Below are positions 37,201-44,537 of a DNA stretch of 50,533 nucleotides, piece after piece. The notes under the pieces are model-generated. The model saw only the letters and a program-made list of their open reading frames with translations. It made no database searches and was not told where the DNA came from. Position 1 is the stretch's first letter, and each line of letters begins with the position of its first letter. A program made the translations under genes and the position numbers. The DNA comes from Helicobacter sp. (lineage in GTDB: Bacteria; Campylobacterota; Campylobacteria; Campylobacterales; Helicobacteraceae): the NCBI RefSeq assembly GCF_022770205.1, contig NZ_JALEIK010000022.1, positions 1-50,533 on the forward strand. Direction: 5' to 3'.

Positions 37201-38457
37201 GATACAAGTATCCTAAGCTTTATCAAAGCAAAAAACCAAGATTCTAAACACACTTTCTACTACGCACATCCCAAAGACTACGACACTAAAAGTAAAGCCC
37301 CGCTCCAAAGGCACATCACACCAAAACGCCTTTTACAATCTAGCCTAAGTGCAGAAAGCTTCATTTTCCAAGATACTGCCACCGCCGCCCTTAAAGCTAA
37401 AATTGAAGCCATCGGCACACCGCTAAAGCGATGGGATATTTCTATATATCGTGGAATCCTAACGGGCTATAACGAAGCCTTTATTATAGATTCTAATAAA
37501 AGAGATGAGATTTTACGCAATTGTGATGATACACAAGCCTCTCTCAAGCCCTTTTTGTCATTGCGAAGCGACAAAGTCGGCGTGGCAATCCACAAACACA
37601 ACGACAAGGGCGAAATTATGCTTACAGAAAGGGAACGCACAGAGCAACTCATTAAGCCTATTTTGCGTGGCAGAGATATTAAGAGATATAGCTATGAGTG
37701 GGCGCAATTGTGGATAATCAACACGCACAATGGCTATACTACAAGCGATTCGTCTTTTACGCAATCTTTGCAGGAGCTTCAGCAACCTACAAATCTCACG
37801 CAAGATACTAGAATCGCCAAAAACACAGAATCTAAAAAAGTCAAAATCCCACCCATTGATATAAACGACTATCCCGCCCTAAAAGCACATTTAGACACAC
37901 ATTGGGATAAAATCGCCAAAAGAGCTGATAAAGGGATAACACCCTATAACCTTAGAAATTGTGCGTATTTAGAAGAGTTTGCAAAAGAAAAGATTGTGTA
38001 TAGCGAGATTGTAAAAGAGCCGCAGTTTCACTTAGATAGTGGAGAGTTTAAGTTTGGTAATTTTTACGCAGAAGCGACAAGCTTTATTCTAAGTGGGAAT
38101 GAAAACCTTACACACTCTTTGCATTATCTTTTGGGCATCTTGCATTCTAAACTTATCACTTATGCTTTTAAGAAATTTTATGCAGGTGGTGGGCTAGGTG
38201 AGAGTGGATATAGATATAAAAAGGCGTTTTTAGAGCGACTCCCAATTCCTAAAGTGGATTCTAAAACTGAAGCGGAGTTTATACAAATCGTGCAAGAGAT
38301 ACTAGAATCTAAAAAGCAAGGCAAGAACACAAAAGAGCTAGAATCCAAACTTGATACAATGGTTTTCAAACTCTATCACTTAAGCGATGATGAAATAAAG
38401 CTTATAGAATGTGGGGGGGGGGGCAATCATAGCTCTATTGCTTATAGCAAGCATTGA
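34279..38457 (+). CDS. Type IIG restriction-modification enzyme, G11 state
   Basis: A 1,392-aa single-chain enzyme. The N-terminal PD-(D/E)xK nuclease has D94 and E107-A-K109 (STIDLVL...VIFEAKKP). The gamma-type N6-adenine methylase has motif I DPSVGSGHFLASALN at residue 569 and motif IV NPPYIRQEE at residue 883, with a helical insert of about 300 aa between. Then come an S-like target-recognition region with PILRGRDIKRY and a C-terminal coiled segment (ELESKLDTMVFKLYHLSDDE). ATG 34279 was chosen since AAGG lies 6 nt upstream, after the ppk terminator. The frame enters a G11 tract and stops 12 codons later. N6-adenine methylation and cutting away from the site are expected from the family; the recognition site is unknown. 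Confidence 0.88.
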   Translation: MSKAIQPRLIFEKESLEENLNPLYYKQSIDKVEFQTFKNSVLEYLTQIYNHKDAKSESWLVSNALLPFLENVGFKGCVEAQYHQSKQNQNSTIDLVLTNENVEVIFEAKKPDNRSEMFSAQNTTAKAMREAILYYIRERENGNVDLKFIILTDFFNFYIFKAIEFEKLFYKNPCIKKIYENKNKKGSVISNNQDFYEEIEKALFSDAFFQGICATNLFDRFLYGLHIDLRLFESDCEKYKNIFKVFHKNYLFAEYRPDSNRINQKFFDELLFVLGLKQDSKTNKIEIDTEQNISFIKIIQAKLTKKPSDSLELFDKSMELLIVWLNRILFLKLIETNLSHFNSKNGFQAFLTKEKIKDFKTLEHLFFEVLAKHYKERQRDKGFNYLPYLNSSLFLRKKLESHFSIKDLDNFDIVPYRNTQVRDINTHKKITDKLPFLAYLFDFLNAFDFDKDFEKRVKTKQDKQTQQKTQEKDEITDSDNAMDSRILGLVFEELNGFKEGSFYTPGFITEYMCKEALEKIILEKFNKLFSANVQDLENAREYLKLELKSGNTQARDKLKEALLSIRVCDPSVGSGHFLASALNYLCYYFDYFTLSGLKDVSLKIENDTLKQGFHYKRPKSEEEQNHKNQKALFTLKRQIIESCLFGVDINPISCKIARLRLWIELLKNSYYIFENGKLDSNIHKLETLPNIDINIKCGNALTSYLPIFDPLLINIKEKIKEYQRLESDYFNCRYTNRDDHIEKIKKAKKDILQIHLATKFKEELLQLSEKCDEYSKNYEKYGIDELSEHYEFLKNNVRINGLFPRTNEVDKEKAQQALENLKKEHNKIFKTFEWRIEFSKLLDTGLTQEQIVSNNKNKQKGNFKNLHKNNQSDFLGFDLVIGNPPYIRQEEIKHLKPQLQKAFRIYKGTSDIYTYFYEQGHKILKHNGILSFITSNKYCRAGYGEPLREFLLKNTSLLYYIELNGIKVFDSASVDTSILSFIKAKNQDSKHTFYYAHPKDYDTKSKAPLQRHITPKRLLQSSLSAESFIFQDTATAALKAKIEAIGTPLKRWDISIYRGILTGYNEAFIIDSNKRDEILRNCDDTQASLKPFLSLRSDKVGVAIHKHNDKGEIMLTERERTEQLIKPILRGRDIKRYSYEWAQLWIINTHNGYTTSDSSFTQSLQELQQPTNLTQDTRIAKNTESKKVKIPPIDINDYPALKAHLDTHWDKIAKRADKGITPYNLRNCAYLEEFAKEKIVYSEIVKEPQFHLDSGEFKFGNFYAEATSFILSGNENLTHSLHYLLGILHSKLITYAFKKFYAGGGLGESGYRYKKAFLERLPIPKVDSKTEAEFIQIVQEILESKKQGKNTKELESKLDTMVFKLYHLSDDEIKLIECGGGGNHSSIAYSKH
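37558..37592. repeat. Palindromic insert inside the recognition region
   Basis: A 35-bp segment starting TCATTGCGAAGCGACAAAGT and ending in GGCAATCCA has outer arms ATTGC (37560-37564) and GCAAT (37585-37589) and an inner CGAC-aaa-GTCG stem. It resembles the dispersed 'CATTGCGA...GCAATCC' repeats seen in many bacterial genomes. It stays in frame (FLSLRSDKVGVAIHKH) and sits where related enzymes go more directly into PILRGRDIKRY. The identity as a mobile repeat is from memory. Confidence 0.4.
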
Positions 38458-38992
38458 TAGCAAACACCTAGAGCTTACAAAACTGCTTGTAGAAAATTTT
38501 GAGAAAGAGTTGTGCGAAGCCTTTAGATTCTATGGGGGGCTAAAACTCCCACAAAGGGTGTGTCAAGGGAAGATTCTTTACCCTTGCATTATGGCAAAAG
38601 AGCCTTGTTTTGTGTATGAAGAAAAAGGATTTTTTGCTCCAGCTCCAGCAAATCTCATCACAGGGCAGGAGCAGAATATGAAATATCTTACAGGGCTTTT
38701 AAATTCTAAGTTTATATATTTTGCAATGCGAAGCTTTTATATGGGCGGTGGGATTGAGGGAGAGTTAAAAACAAATAATTTATTAAATCTCCCTATCCCA
38801 CAAATCACAAAATCCAATAAGTCCCTGTGCGATGAAGTTGTAAAGCTTGTAGATAAAATCCTAGAATCTAAAGCAAAAGATTCTACAATTGATACAAAAA
38901 AGTTGGAATCCAAAATCGATTCTTTAGTCTATAAACTCTACAATCTTACAAACGATGAGATAGAAATAATAGATAAATTAAATTCCATTTAG
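38411..38992 (+). CDS. Second half target-recognition domain, out of frame
   Basis: A further 193 codons open directly from the G tract in a frame one base off the main enzyme. The product has a TRD-like half: [51 protein letters not shown] and the coiled ending [19 protein letters not shown]. The order parallels the end of the preceding gene (LLGILHSKLITYAFKKFYAGGG, LERLPIPK, LESKLDTMVFKLYHLSDDE). There is no ribosome site before GTG 38411, so translation should need the G10 (or G13) form, giving one 1,570-aa enzyme spanning 34279-38992. The end overlaps hemB by 15 nt on the other strand. Confidence 0.75.
   Translation: MGGGAIIALLLIASIDSKHLELTKLLVENFEKELCEAFRFYGGLKLPQRVCQGKILYPCIMAKEPCFVYEEKGFFAPAPANLITGQEQNMKYLTGLLNSKFIYFAMRSFYMGGGIEGELKTNNLLNLPIPQITKSNKSLCDEVVKLVDKILESKAKDSTIDTKKLESKIDSLVYKLYNLTNDEIEIIDKLNSI
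38413..38423 (+). repeat. G11 tract, candidate phase-variation switch
   Basis: Eleven consecutive G within the coding sequence, after TGT. Frame check: G11 (this read) stops at 38457; removal of one G reads on into the second recognition half to 38992; addition of one G gives a stop within three codons after the tract. Homopolymer G/C tracts of this length are the normal phase-variation switch in Helicobacter and Campylobacter. Confidence 0.85.
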
Positions 38993-39952
38993 TAATTTTG
39001 CAATCTCTTTTGCGTGATAAGTAATGATAATATCCGCTCCCGCACGCTTAAAGCAAAGCATTGTTTCTATTAATACGCGCTCATAATCAATCAACCCGGC
39101 TTTTTGCGCAAATTTTAGCATCGCATATTCTCCGCTTACATTATACACAGCAAGGGGAAGTAAGCTTCTCTCTCTAATATCTCTTACAATATCTAAGTAA
39201 GCAAGGGCGGGCTTTACCATTAAAATATCCGCCCCTTGCGCTTCATCTTCTAAGCTTTCAAGGATTGCTTCCCTACGATTTGCAGGGTTTTGTTGGTAAC
39301 TTTTTCTATCCCCAAAACTTGGCGTGCTTTGTGCCACATCTCTAAAAGGTCCATAATAGCCACTAGCAAATTTTGTAGAATAACTCATTAAGGGAATGTG
39401 TAAGAATCCTGCGTCATCTAGTGCTTGGCGCAGTGATAGAATCATTCCATCCATCATTCCACTTGGCGCAATCAAATCCGCACCCGCTTTTGCTAGCACA
39501 AGGGCTTGTTGGTTTAGAATCTCTAGTGTTAAATCATTATCTACACTTTGAAGTTTTGGGTTTAAGATTCCACAATGCCCGTGGTCTGTGTATTCACAAA
39601 AGCATAAATCCACGCATAAGAGCAAATGCGGAAATTTCTCTTTGATTGCACACAAAGCTTGAGCAATAATGCCTTGCTCACTTAGTGCTTCAGAGCCTAT
39701 GCTATCTTTAAGAGATGGAATCCCAAAAAGCATTATCGCATTGATCCCCAATTGACTAAGTTTAGCGCATTCTTTTAGCGCATTATCAATGCTCAATTGA
39801 TACACATCAGGTAGGCTTGCAACAGCGTTTTTAACATTCTCTCCGTGTGTGATAAAAAGAGGATAGATTAAATCTTGCACCCTTAGGCTATTTTCTTCAA
39901 TGAGATTCCGCACCACGCTATTTAGCCTAACCCTTCTTAAACGCTTAAACAT
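38978..39952 (-). CDS. hemB: Delta-aminolevulinic acid dehydratase HemB
   Basis: A 324-aa porphobilinogen synthase. Active-site lysines are in [15 protein letters not shown] and [10 protein letters not shown]. The metal-binding Cys cluster is in [19 protein letters not shown], which points to the zinc-type site. It converts two 5-aminolevulinate into porphobilinogen for haem. It lies 9 nt after arsS; the same hemB-arsS-arsR order is found in H. pylori (HP0163, HP0165, HP0166). Its 3' end overlaps the restriction gene by 15 nt. Confidence 0.94.
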   Translation of the reverse strand: MFKRLRRVRLNSVVRNLIEENSLRVQDLIYPLFITHGENVKNAVASLPDVYQLSIDNALKECAKLSQLGINAIMLFGIPSLKDSIGSEALSEQGIIAQALCAIKEKFPHLLLCVDLCFCEYTDHGHCGILNPKLQSVDNDLTLEILNQQALVLAKAGADLIAPSGMMDGMILSLRQALDDAGFLHIPLMSYSTKFASGYYGPFRDVAQSTPSFGDRKSYQQNPANRREAILESLEDEAQGADILMVKPALAYLDIVRDIRERSLLPLAVYNVSGEYAMLKFAQKAGLIDYERVLIETMLCFKRAGADIIITYHAKEIAKLLNGI

Positions 39953-39961
39953 AGGATTCCT

Positions 39962-41200
39962 TTATTTGTGATTTTGGACAATAACACCTTTGATGATAAA
40001 AAGATTTTTATCGCCGCTGTGCGTGTAGTCAAGGGTTAAGCCTTGTGATTCTAGTGTGCTTTTGACAATATAAATTCCAAGTCCAAGCCCACCATTTTTG
40101 TTAGACTTTTCATCTTTAAAAAAGGGCTTACAATGGTCTTGCAGCGCGTAAGGAAGTGGTGCTCCAAAATTTAGAATTTCTAAATCATAGCCCTTTATGC
40201 GTAACTCTACCTTGCCCTTGCTTTTGTATTTTAGTGCATTATCTAACAAGTTTTTTATCGCTAAAGTTAGCATTTCAAAATCACAGCGCAAAATAGAGTT
40301 TTCACTAGGCAAAATAAAAAGCTCTTGGATTTGCGCTTCATCTAAAAGCAACATTGCAAAAGTTTGGTGTAAAATGTCTTTTAATGCGTAATTCTGCTTG
40401 TTAAGACAATAATTGCGTGAGCTTAACTCTTCAATTTTTGCAAACTCATTAATTAAAGAATTTAACCGGTCAAACACACTGCATAAGCGTTCTTTATACA
40501 AAGAATTATCAATCATTTCTGCTGTGATTCTACCCTTTGTAATAGGCGTCTTTAGCTCGTGCATAATAGAGCGTAAAAACAAGTGGCGGGATTGGTTTAG
40601 GGCATTAATTTTCTCCACTGCATTTTCAAATTCTCGCGAAAGCTCTCCGATTTCATCGCTTTGATTAATTTTGCAATTAATATTTGTTTGTCCATTGGCA
40701 AATTTTCTTATTTCTTTGCGCAAAGTTTTAAGAGGCAAAATACTTTTAATCACAAGGGCAAATAAAAACACCACCACTAAAAATGCAAAAAATGTGATAA
40801 GATAGTAGTTAAAAAGCTTATTTTTGTGTAAATCTCCATAGAGCTTCCACTCTATTGGGGTTTGTAAGAATAAATACACACCATTTTCTTGCTTGATGAT
40901 TTTTGCAATGATTCCGCTTGTAAGATTTGGCGTTAAATGATTTTCAAATTTTTCTCGAACATCTTCTTCTTGGATTTGCTGTAATCCTAGCTCATAAACA
41001 TATTTTTCAATCAAATCCACATTGCCACCAAAACGCACAAGTCGGTTGATTGTGGCAAGAAATTGGCTGTATTTGAGTTGGTTTTCTAAGTTTTCTTTAT
41101 GAATCTCTTCACGGATAAAATAATAAGAAAAAGCACTCAATCCAATAATTGCCGTGATAAATAGGATTGAGATTTTAACAATAATGGAATTTTTAATCAT
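39962..41200 (-). CDS. arsS: Sensor histidine kinase ArsS-like
   Basis: A 412-aa sensor kinase. Two transmembrane helices (about 8-28 and 130-155) enclose a periplasmic domain of about 100 aa. A HAMP linker follows, then the H box [12 protein letters not shown], the N box [11 protein letters not shown] and the G box [12 protein letters not shown]. The location beside hemB and the partner regulator match H. pylori ArsRS, where a periplasmic His senses acid (established there). No homopolymer tract is seen at the 3' end, unlike H. pylori. It overlaps arsR by 8 nt. Confidence 0.87.
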   Translation of the reverse strand: MIKNSIIVKISILFITAIIGLSAFSYYFIREEIHKENLENQLKYSQFLATINRLVRFGGNVDLIEKYVYELGLQQIQEEDVREKFENHLTPNLTSGIIAKIIKQENGVYLFLQTPIEWKLYGDLHKNKLFNYYLITFFAFLVVVFLFALVIKSILPLKTLRKEIRKFANGQTNINCKINQSDEIGELSREFENAVEKINALNQSRHLFLRSIMHELKTPITKGRITAEMIDNSLYKERLCSVFDRLNSLINEFAKIEELSSRNYCLNKQNYALKDILHQTFAMLLLDEAQIQELFILPSENSILRCDFEMLTLAIKNLLDNALKYKSKGKVELRIKGYDLEILNFGAPLPYALQDHCKPFFKDEKSNKNGGLGLGIYIVKSTLESQGLTLDYTHSGDKNLFIIKGVIVQNHK

Positions 41201-41876
41201 CTTTTAACTGGAGCTTATATCCGATTCCACGCACGGAAAAAATGTATTTTTTACCATTTTTTTCAATCTTAGAGCGCAAACGTCCAATGATAACATCAAT
41301 GCTTTTGTTGCTAGAATCTGGGCTAATAGAATCTGCGTATGTTGCAATGGCATCACGCGTTAAGGCTTGATTAACATTCTCTAGCATAAAGCATAAAATT
41401 TCATATTCTGCTTTAGTCAGCTCTAAAAGTTCATTATTCAAATAAATTTCTCTGCTCCCTTTATCAAGACGGAAAGGAAGTATTGAAATTTCTGTGTAGT
41501 CTTGGTTTTTTGCTAAATTATATCTACGAAGGACACTATGGATTCTTGCGATAAGTTCTTTTGGGTCATAAGGTTTTGGAATATAGTCATCAGCACCATA
41601 TTCAAGCCCTAAGACTCTGTCGTCTATATCGTGTCTTGCAGAAGAGATTATTATTGGGATATGCTTTTCTTTTGCGACTTTCTTGCAAATTTCCAGCCCA
41701 TCTAAGTTTGGGAGTGTTAGATCTAAAAGAAGGAGGTCAAAATGTCGAGTGTTTATCGCACTCATACCAGTATATGGTTCATCATAATTTGTTACATTTA
41801 TATCATGAGCTTTCAAATATTCGCTAAGAATGGTCGCAAGCTCTAAATCATCTTCTATCATCAACACTTCTAGCAT
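41193..41876 (-). CDS. arsR: OmpR-type response regulator ArsR
   Basis: A 227-aa regulator: receiver domain with acidic pair EDD, phospho-Asp in [12 protein letters not shown] and the late Lys in [14 protein letters not shown], then a winged-helix DNA-binding domain ([37 protein letters not shown]). In H. pylori the orthologue controls acid-response genes. The SD sequence (AGGA, 7 nt before ATG 41876) lies in an 11-bp inverted repeat that starts at 41878, suggesting control at translation. Confidence 0.88.
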   Translation of the reverse strand: MLEVLMIEDDLELATILSEYLKAHDINVTNYDEPYTGMSAINTRHFDLLLLDLTLPNLDGLEICKKVAKEKHIPIIISSARHDIDDRVLGLEYGADDYIPKPYDPKELIARIHSVLRRYNLAKNQDYTEISILPFRLDKGSREIYLNNELLELTKAEYEILCFMLENVNQALTRDAIATYADSISPDSSNKSIDVIIGRLRSKIEKNGKKYIFSVRGIGYKLQLKDD

Positions 41877-42083
41877 AGTATTTTCCTAACAAAAAGGAGG
41901 ATTGGGTATTTTAGGGGGTTAAATAAAAATCTAGGAAAATACCTGCTAGAAAAAATAATATTTTCAAAGAACTTACTCACACTAAGTGTCCTTAAACAAA
42001 GGAGGAGTGGATGAAACATATTTCCTAAAAGGAAACCCAAACTTAATTGCTTAAGTTTGTCTCTCAACTCATCCCGTTGAGAT
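41877..42083 (-). ncRNA. Structured 5' leader of arsR mRNA
   Basis: Five predicted hairpins follow one another on the minus strand. In transcription order: 42076-42082/42062-42068 (7 bp); 42051-42059/42038-42046 (perfect 9 bp with a 4-nt loop); 42031-42035/42021-42025; 41999-42003/41989-41993 (TCCTT/AAGGA); and 41932-41942/41878-41888 (perfect 11 bp, covering the arsR SD). The first starts at the likely transcription start. An alternative reading is an 89-aa ORF (41870-42139), which I consider less likely. Confidence 0.5.
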
Positions 42084-42089
42084 ATTGGA

Positions 42090-42095
42090 ATTATA
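42090..42095 (-). promoter_or_regulatory. Predicted -10 box for arsR
   Basis: TATAAT on the minus strand within CTTTATAATTCC, about 214 nt before the arsR ATG. Transcription would start near 42083 and give a leader of about 207 nt. Confidence 0.5.
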
Positions 42096-42141
42096 AAGAA
42101 AAATAGTAAATCAAAAGTAAATAAATAAAATTTTTTCATTT

Positions 42142-42513
42142 TTAGCTCTTTTTTTCATCAATAATAGCTAAAGTGTATTCTAAAAAATTCAGAATCATAT
42201 CCACTTTATTTTCTATATTGCGGTTATTTGGCGATTGCAAGCCTTCAAAGAGCACAAGGATTCTCTCTTGTAATGCGTTTAAAAATTTCTCTTCTTCTAA
42301 GTAGTGCTTGCTAAGCAATGCTTTTAATTCTTCTGTGTTTTTAAAATCTAGCTTTTCAATTTTGCGCGCATAAGGACTTTGCGTGTTGGTGTTTTTGTCG
42401 CTTTGTGCAGTTGGCAATACATCTAAAAGCGCATCGCGCTCAAGTGCAGGGATAGATTCCGTATTTGTGTCAATCTCGGCTAAGGTTTGTAAAATCGCTT
42501 CTTTTAATTCCAT
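42142..42513 (-). CDS. CiaD-like domain protein
   Basis: A 123-aa, mostly helical acidic protein: MELKEAILQTLAEIDTN at the start, then LNALQERILVLFEGLQSPNN and KVDMILNFLEYTLAIIDE. That last segment resembles the C-terminal part of Campylobacter CiaD-type proteins, as I recall; the match is not verified. ATG 42513 is favoured over GTG 42528, which sits too close to the ribosome site. It overlaps the upstream 82-aa gene by 10 nt. H. pylori has small unknown genes at this location (HP0167/HP0168). No signal peptide. Confidence 0.6.
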   Translation of the reverse strand: MELKEAILQTLAEIDTNTESIPALERDALLDVLPTAQSDKNTNTQSPYARKIEKLDFKNTEELKALLSKHYLEEEKFLNALQERILVLFEGLQSPNNRNIENKVDMILNFLEYTLAIIDEKKS

Positions 42514-42752
42514 AATTGCAATAACCACCTTTCAAATTCGTTAAATTCCACGCTACTATCCATTTGGATAAATAAATTTAGCATATCTTCATTTGCCTTG
42601 CCATAGTTTTTGCGATTGCTAACTAGGCGTTTTAGTGCGATTTTTGCTTCTGTGTTGCTAGGGTCTTTTTCTAAAATGGTTTTATAAATTTCTGCAGCTT
42701 CGTGGCGATGCCCTTGGATTTCATAGATACTAGCGAGTGTTAGAGTTTTCAT
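42504..42752 (-). CDS. Small TPR-like protein
   Basis: An 82-aa protein: MKTLTLASIYEIQGHRHEAA followed by EIYKTILEKDPSNTEAKIAL, a single TPR-type helix pair, then a charged segment and FERWLLQLWN. ATG 42752 has AAAAGG 7 nt upstream; the longer reading lacks one. Its stop overlaps the next gene, so the two are co-translated. Probably a protein-protein interaction module; partner unknown. Confidence 0.6.
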   Translation of the reverse strand: MKTLTLASIYEIQGHRHEAAEIYKTILEKDPSNTEAKIALKRLVSNRKNYGKANEDMLNLFIQMDSSVEFNEFERWLLQLWN

Positions 42753-42825
42753 ACCGCACCTTTTAATAAAGTCCATATTCTAGCATAATTTTTGGTATTG
42801 TGGCGTTTTTGGAATCTTAAAGCGT

Positions 42826-42831
42826 TATAAT
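42826..42831 (+). promoter_or_regulatory. Predicted -10 box for rhodanese gene
   Basis: TATAAT preceded by GCGT, 32 bp before ATG 42864; AAAGGA ribosome site follows. Confidence 0.55.
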
Positions 42832-42863
42832 GCGAGCTAAAAATCTTTTCTTAAAGGAATACG

Positions 42864-43181
42864 ATGAAAACTTATGGAAAAAATCATCAAAGCCTAGCGC
42901 AAGCAATTTTTAAAGAGGATTTGCCAAAGGTTATTGGAACAAAAGATTGGGTAATTGTGGATATTAGAATGCCCTTAGACTTTATGGAGGGGCATTTGCA
43001 AGGGGCGGTTAATCTCACCACACAAGAAGAGCTTCAAACATTTTTAAAAGACAATGCGGATAAAAAGATTTTATTAAATTGTTACAGCGGACACACGGTG
43101 TCGTTGCTAGGGAGTGATTTAGTGAGTCGTGGCTATACAAATATTTATTTTTTAGATGAAGAGATTAGCTCTTGCTTGTAA
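42864..43181 (+). CDS. Single-domain rhodanese-like protein
   Basis: A 105-aa rhodanese domain: WVIVDIRMPLDFMEGHLQGAVNL and the active-site loop LLNCYSGHTVSLLG with the catalytic Cys followed by the six-residue loop. Likely a cytoplasmic sulfurtransferase carrying a persulfide; the acceptor is unknown. It is alone on the plus strand and overlaps bioC by 17 nt at the 3' end. Confidence 0.85.
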   Translation: MKTYGKNHQSLAQAIFKEDLPKVIGTKDWVIVDIRMPLDFMEGHLQGAVNLTTQEELQTFLKDNADKKILLNCYSGHTVSLLGSDLVSRGYTNIYFLDEEISSCL

Positions 43182-43893
43182 GCTTTGCGCAAATAAAAAG
43201 AATGTGATAGGTTAGGGCGTTTTGGAATCTTGTTTCATATTCCTTTAAATGCGCTTTTTTAAGCGTGAAGTTGCGTTTTAGCGCATTAACGCCTGTGTTT
43301 TGAAGATGCTTAAAAATTTCTAAAGGGCTGTTAAATCGCAAAATTTGTGTGGATTCAAAGCATTCTAAAATCTCACAATTTTCTAAAAGTATAGGATAAT
43401 CTTGTAAATCCAAATAATCAAGGCTTAAGCCAAATAACTCTTTTAACTCTTTAAAATTATTTGTCCCAAAAGTGCTAAATAATAAGATTCCATTTGGCTT
43501 TAATCTTTGGCTTAAAAGCGGAAGTAAAGTGCGTTGATTGCTCCATTGCAGTGCCGCATTAGAGAGTATGCAGTTAAATTTTAAGCTTGGTAAAAGTGAG
43601 TCTAAATGCTCAAAATCCCCTTGCAAAAAGCAAATGTTAGAATCCACAAAATCGCTAGAAAAATCTACTAAATCTAGCGCATAATAATCCTTACACAAAA
43701 ACGATTCCATAATTTTCTTACTAAAATCTCCGTTACCACAACCAAGCTCCAAGACAGATTCCAAGTGATTTGGTGCGTGTTTTTTTAAAAGGGCAAGCAA
43801 AGTTTTTTGCATTCCATTTTGGATATTTGCATTTTGTTTGTAAGTGGCTTTAGCAGTGTGGAATCGCTTTTGTATGGAATCTTTTTGAAGCAT
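43165..43893 (-). CDS. bioC: Malonyl-ACP O-methyltransferase BioC
   Basis: A 242-aa SAM methyltransferase: VLELGCGNGDFSKKI (motif I), ILSNAALQWSNQRTLLPLLS and LLFSTFGTNNFKELKELFG, features of BioC. It methylates malonyl-ACP so that fatty acid synthesis can build the pimeloyl chain of biotin. ATG overlaps the bioG stop by 1 nt (TAATG), so the two are coupled. Confidence 0.85.
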   Translation of the reverse strand: MLQKDSIQKRFHTAKATYKQNANIQNGMQKTLLALLKKHAPNHLESVLELGCGNGDFSKKIMESFLCKDYYALDLVDFSSDFVDSNICFLQGDFEHLDSLLPSLKFNCILSNAALQWSNQRTLLPLLSQRLKPNGILLFSTFGTNNFKELKELFGLSLDYLDLQDYPILLENCEILECFESTQILRFNSPLEIFKHLQNTGVNALKRNFTLKKAHLKEYETRFQNALTYHILFICAKLTSKS

Positions 43894-44537
43894 TAAAATT
43901 TCCAATTAAAAAAGGCAAAATGGGGCGCATTAAGCTCAATAATGTTCGCCCTACCGCTCCAAAATGCGCGCTGTGCTTTAGGGTTACAGATTAAATCCCT
44001 TGTTGAAATCAGGGCAAAATCCCAAGCAATTGGCTCTAAAAGCGTGCTATGTTTAGCACAAGTTTCCATAAAAAAGGCAAGCTCATCGCATAAAATGTTG
44101 GAATCCAAAAAGCTAAAATTGCGCGTCTTATTTAAATGTTCCCCAAAAAGATTGCTTTTAAATTGCGCAAATGCGAAGTCTTGATGCTTCAAAAATTGCT
44201 GATGCGTGCGTCTAAAAAGTGCTAGTGGGATTCCATAGTCGTTTTGGATTCCATATTCTGTGCCATTAATCGCAATGGCTTTGTGGGGCTTAAAATTCTG
44301 TATGCTTAGAAAAATGCGCGCAACAAAAACGCCCATAGAAAAGGCAATCAGCGTGATTTTACAATCCTTTGGTAAAGCATTGAAGGATTGTAGGAGTGCG
44401 TTAAAATCTAAATGTGTGTAATTATAAAGAAGAAGATAATCCCTAAAAAACGGCTCAAAATGGCTAAAATGTGAAGCAAAACCGCCAAAGATTAAGAAAA
44501 CTTCTTGTGTGTTGTGATAAGATTTATAAAGTTGCAT
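43893..44537 (-). CDS. bioG: Pimeloyl-ACP methyl ester esterase BioG
   Basis: A 214-aa alpha/beta hydrolase of the DUF452/BioG family. EVFLIFGGFASH opens the fold, the nucleophile elbow is IAFSMGVFVARIF, and the end APHFAFFNW has the expected His. It removes the methyl group after chain elongation, completing the BioC route. It overlaps bioF by 14 nt. H. pylori uses the unrelated BioV at this step. Confidence 0.85.
   Translation of the reverse strand: MQLYKSYHNTQEVFLIFGGFASHFSHFEPFFRDYLLLYNYTHLDFNALLQSFNALPKDCKITLIAFSMGVFVARIFLSIQNFKPHKAIAINGTEYGIQNDYGIPLALFRRTHQQFLKHQDFAFAQFKSNLFGEHLNKTRNFSFLDSNILCDELAFFMETCAKHSTLLEPIAWDFALISTRDLICNPKAQRAFWSGRANIIELNAPHFAFFNWKF

Noticed and set aside
39962-41200. 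Homopolymer switch in arsS as in H. pylori
   Set aside because: No C or G run of seven or more was found in the 3' half of the gene.
41870-42139. 89-aa minus-strand ORF upstream of arsR
   Set aside because: It spans a promoter-like box and five hairpins, has a biased Phe/Leu/Lys composition and no clear ribosome site. The untranslated leader explains the sequence better, though I cannot exclude a peptide.
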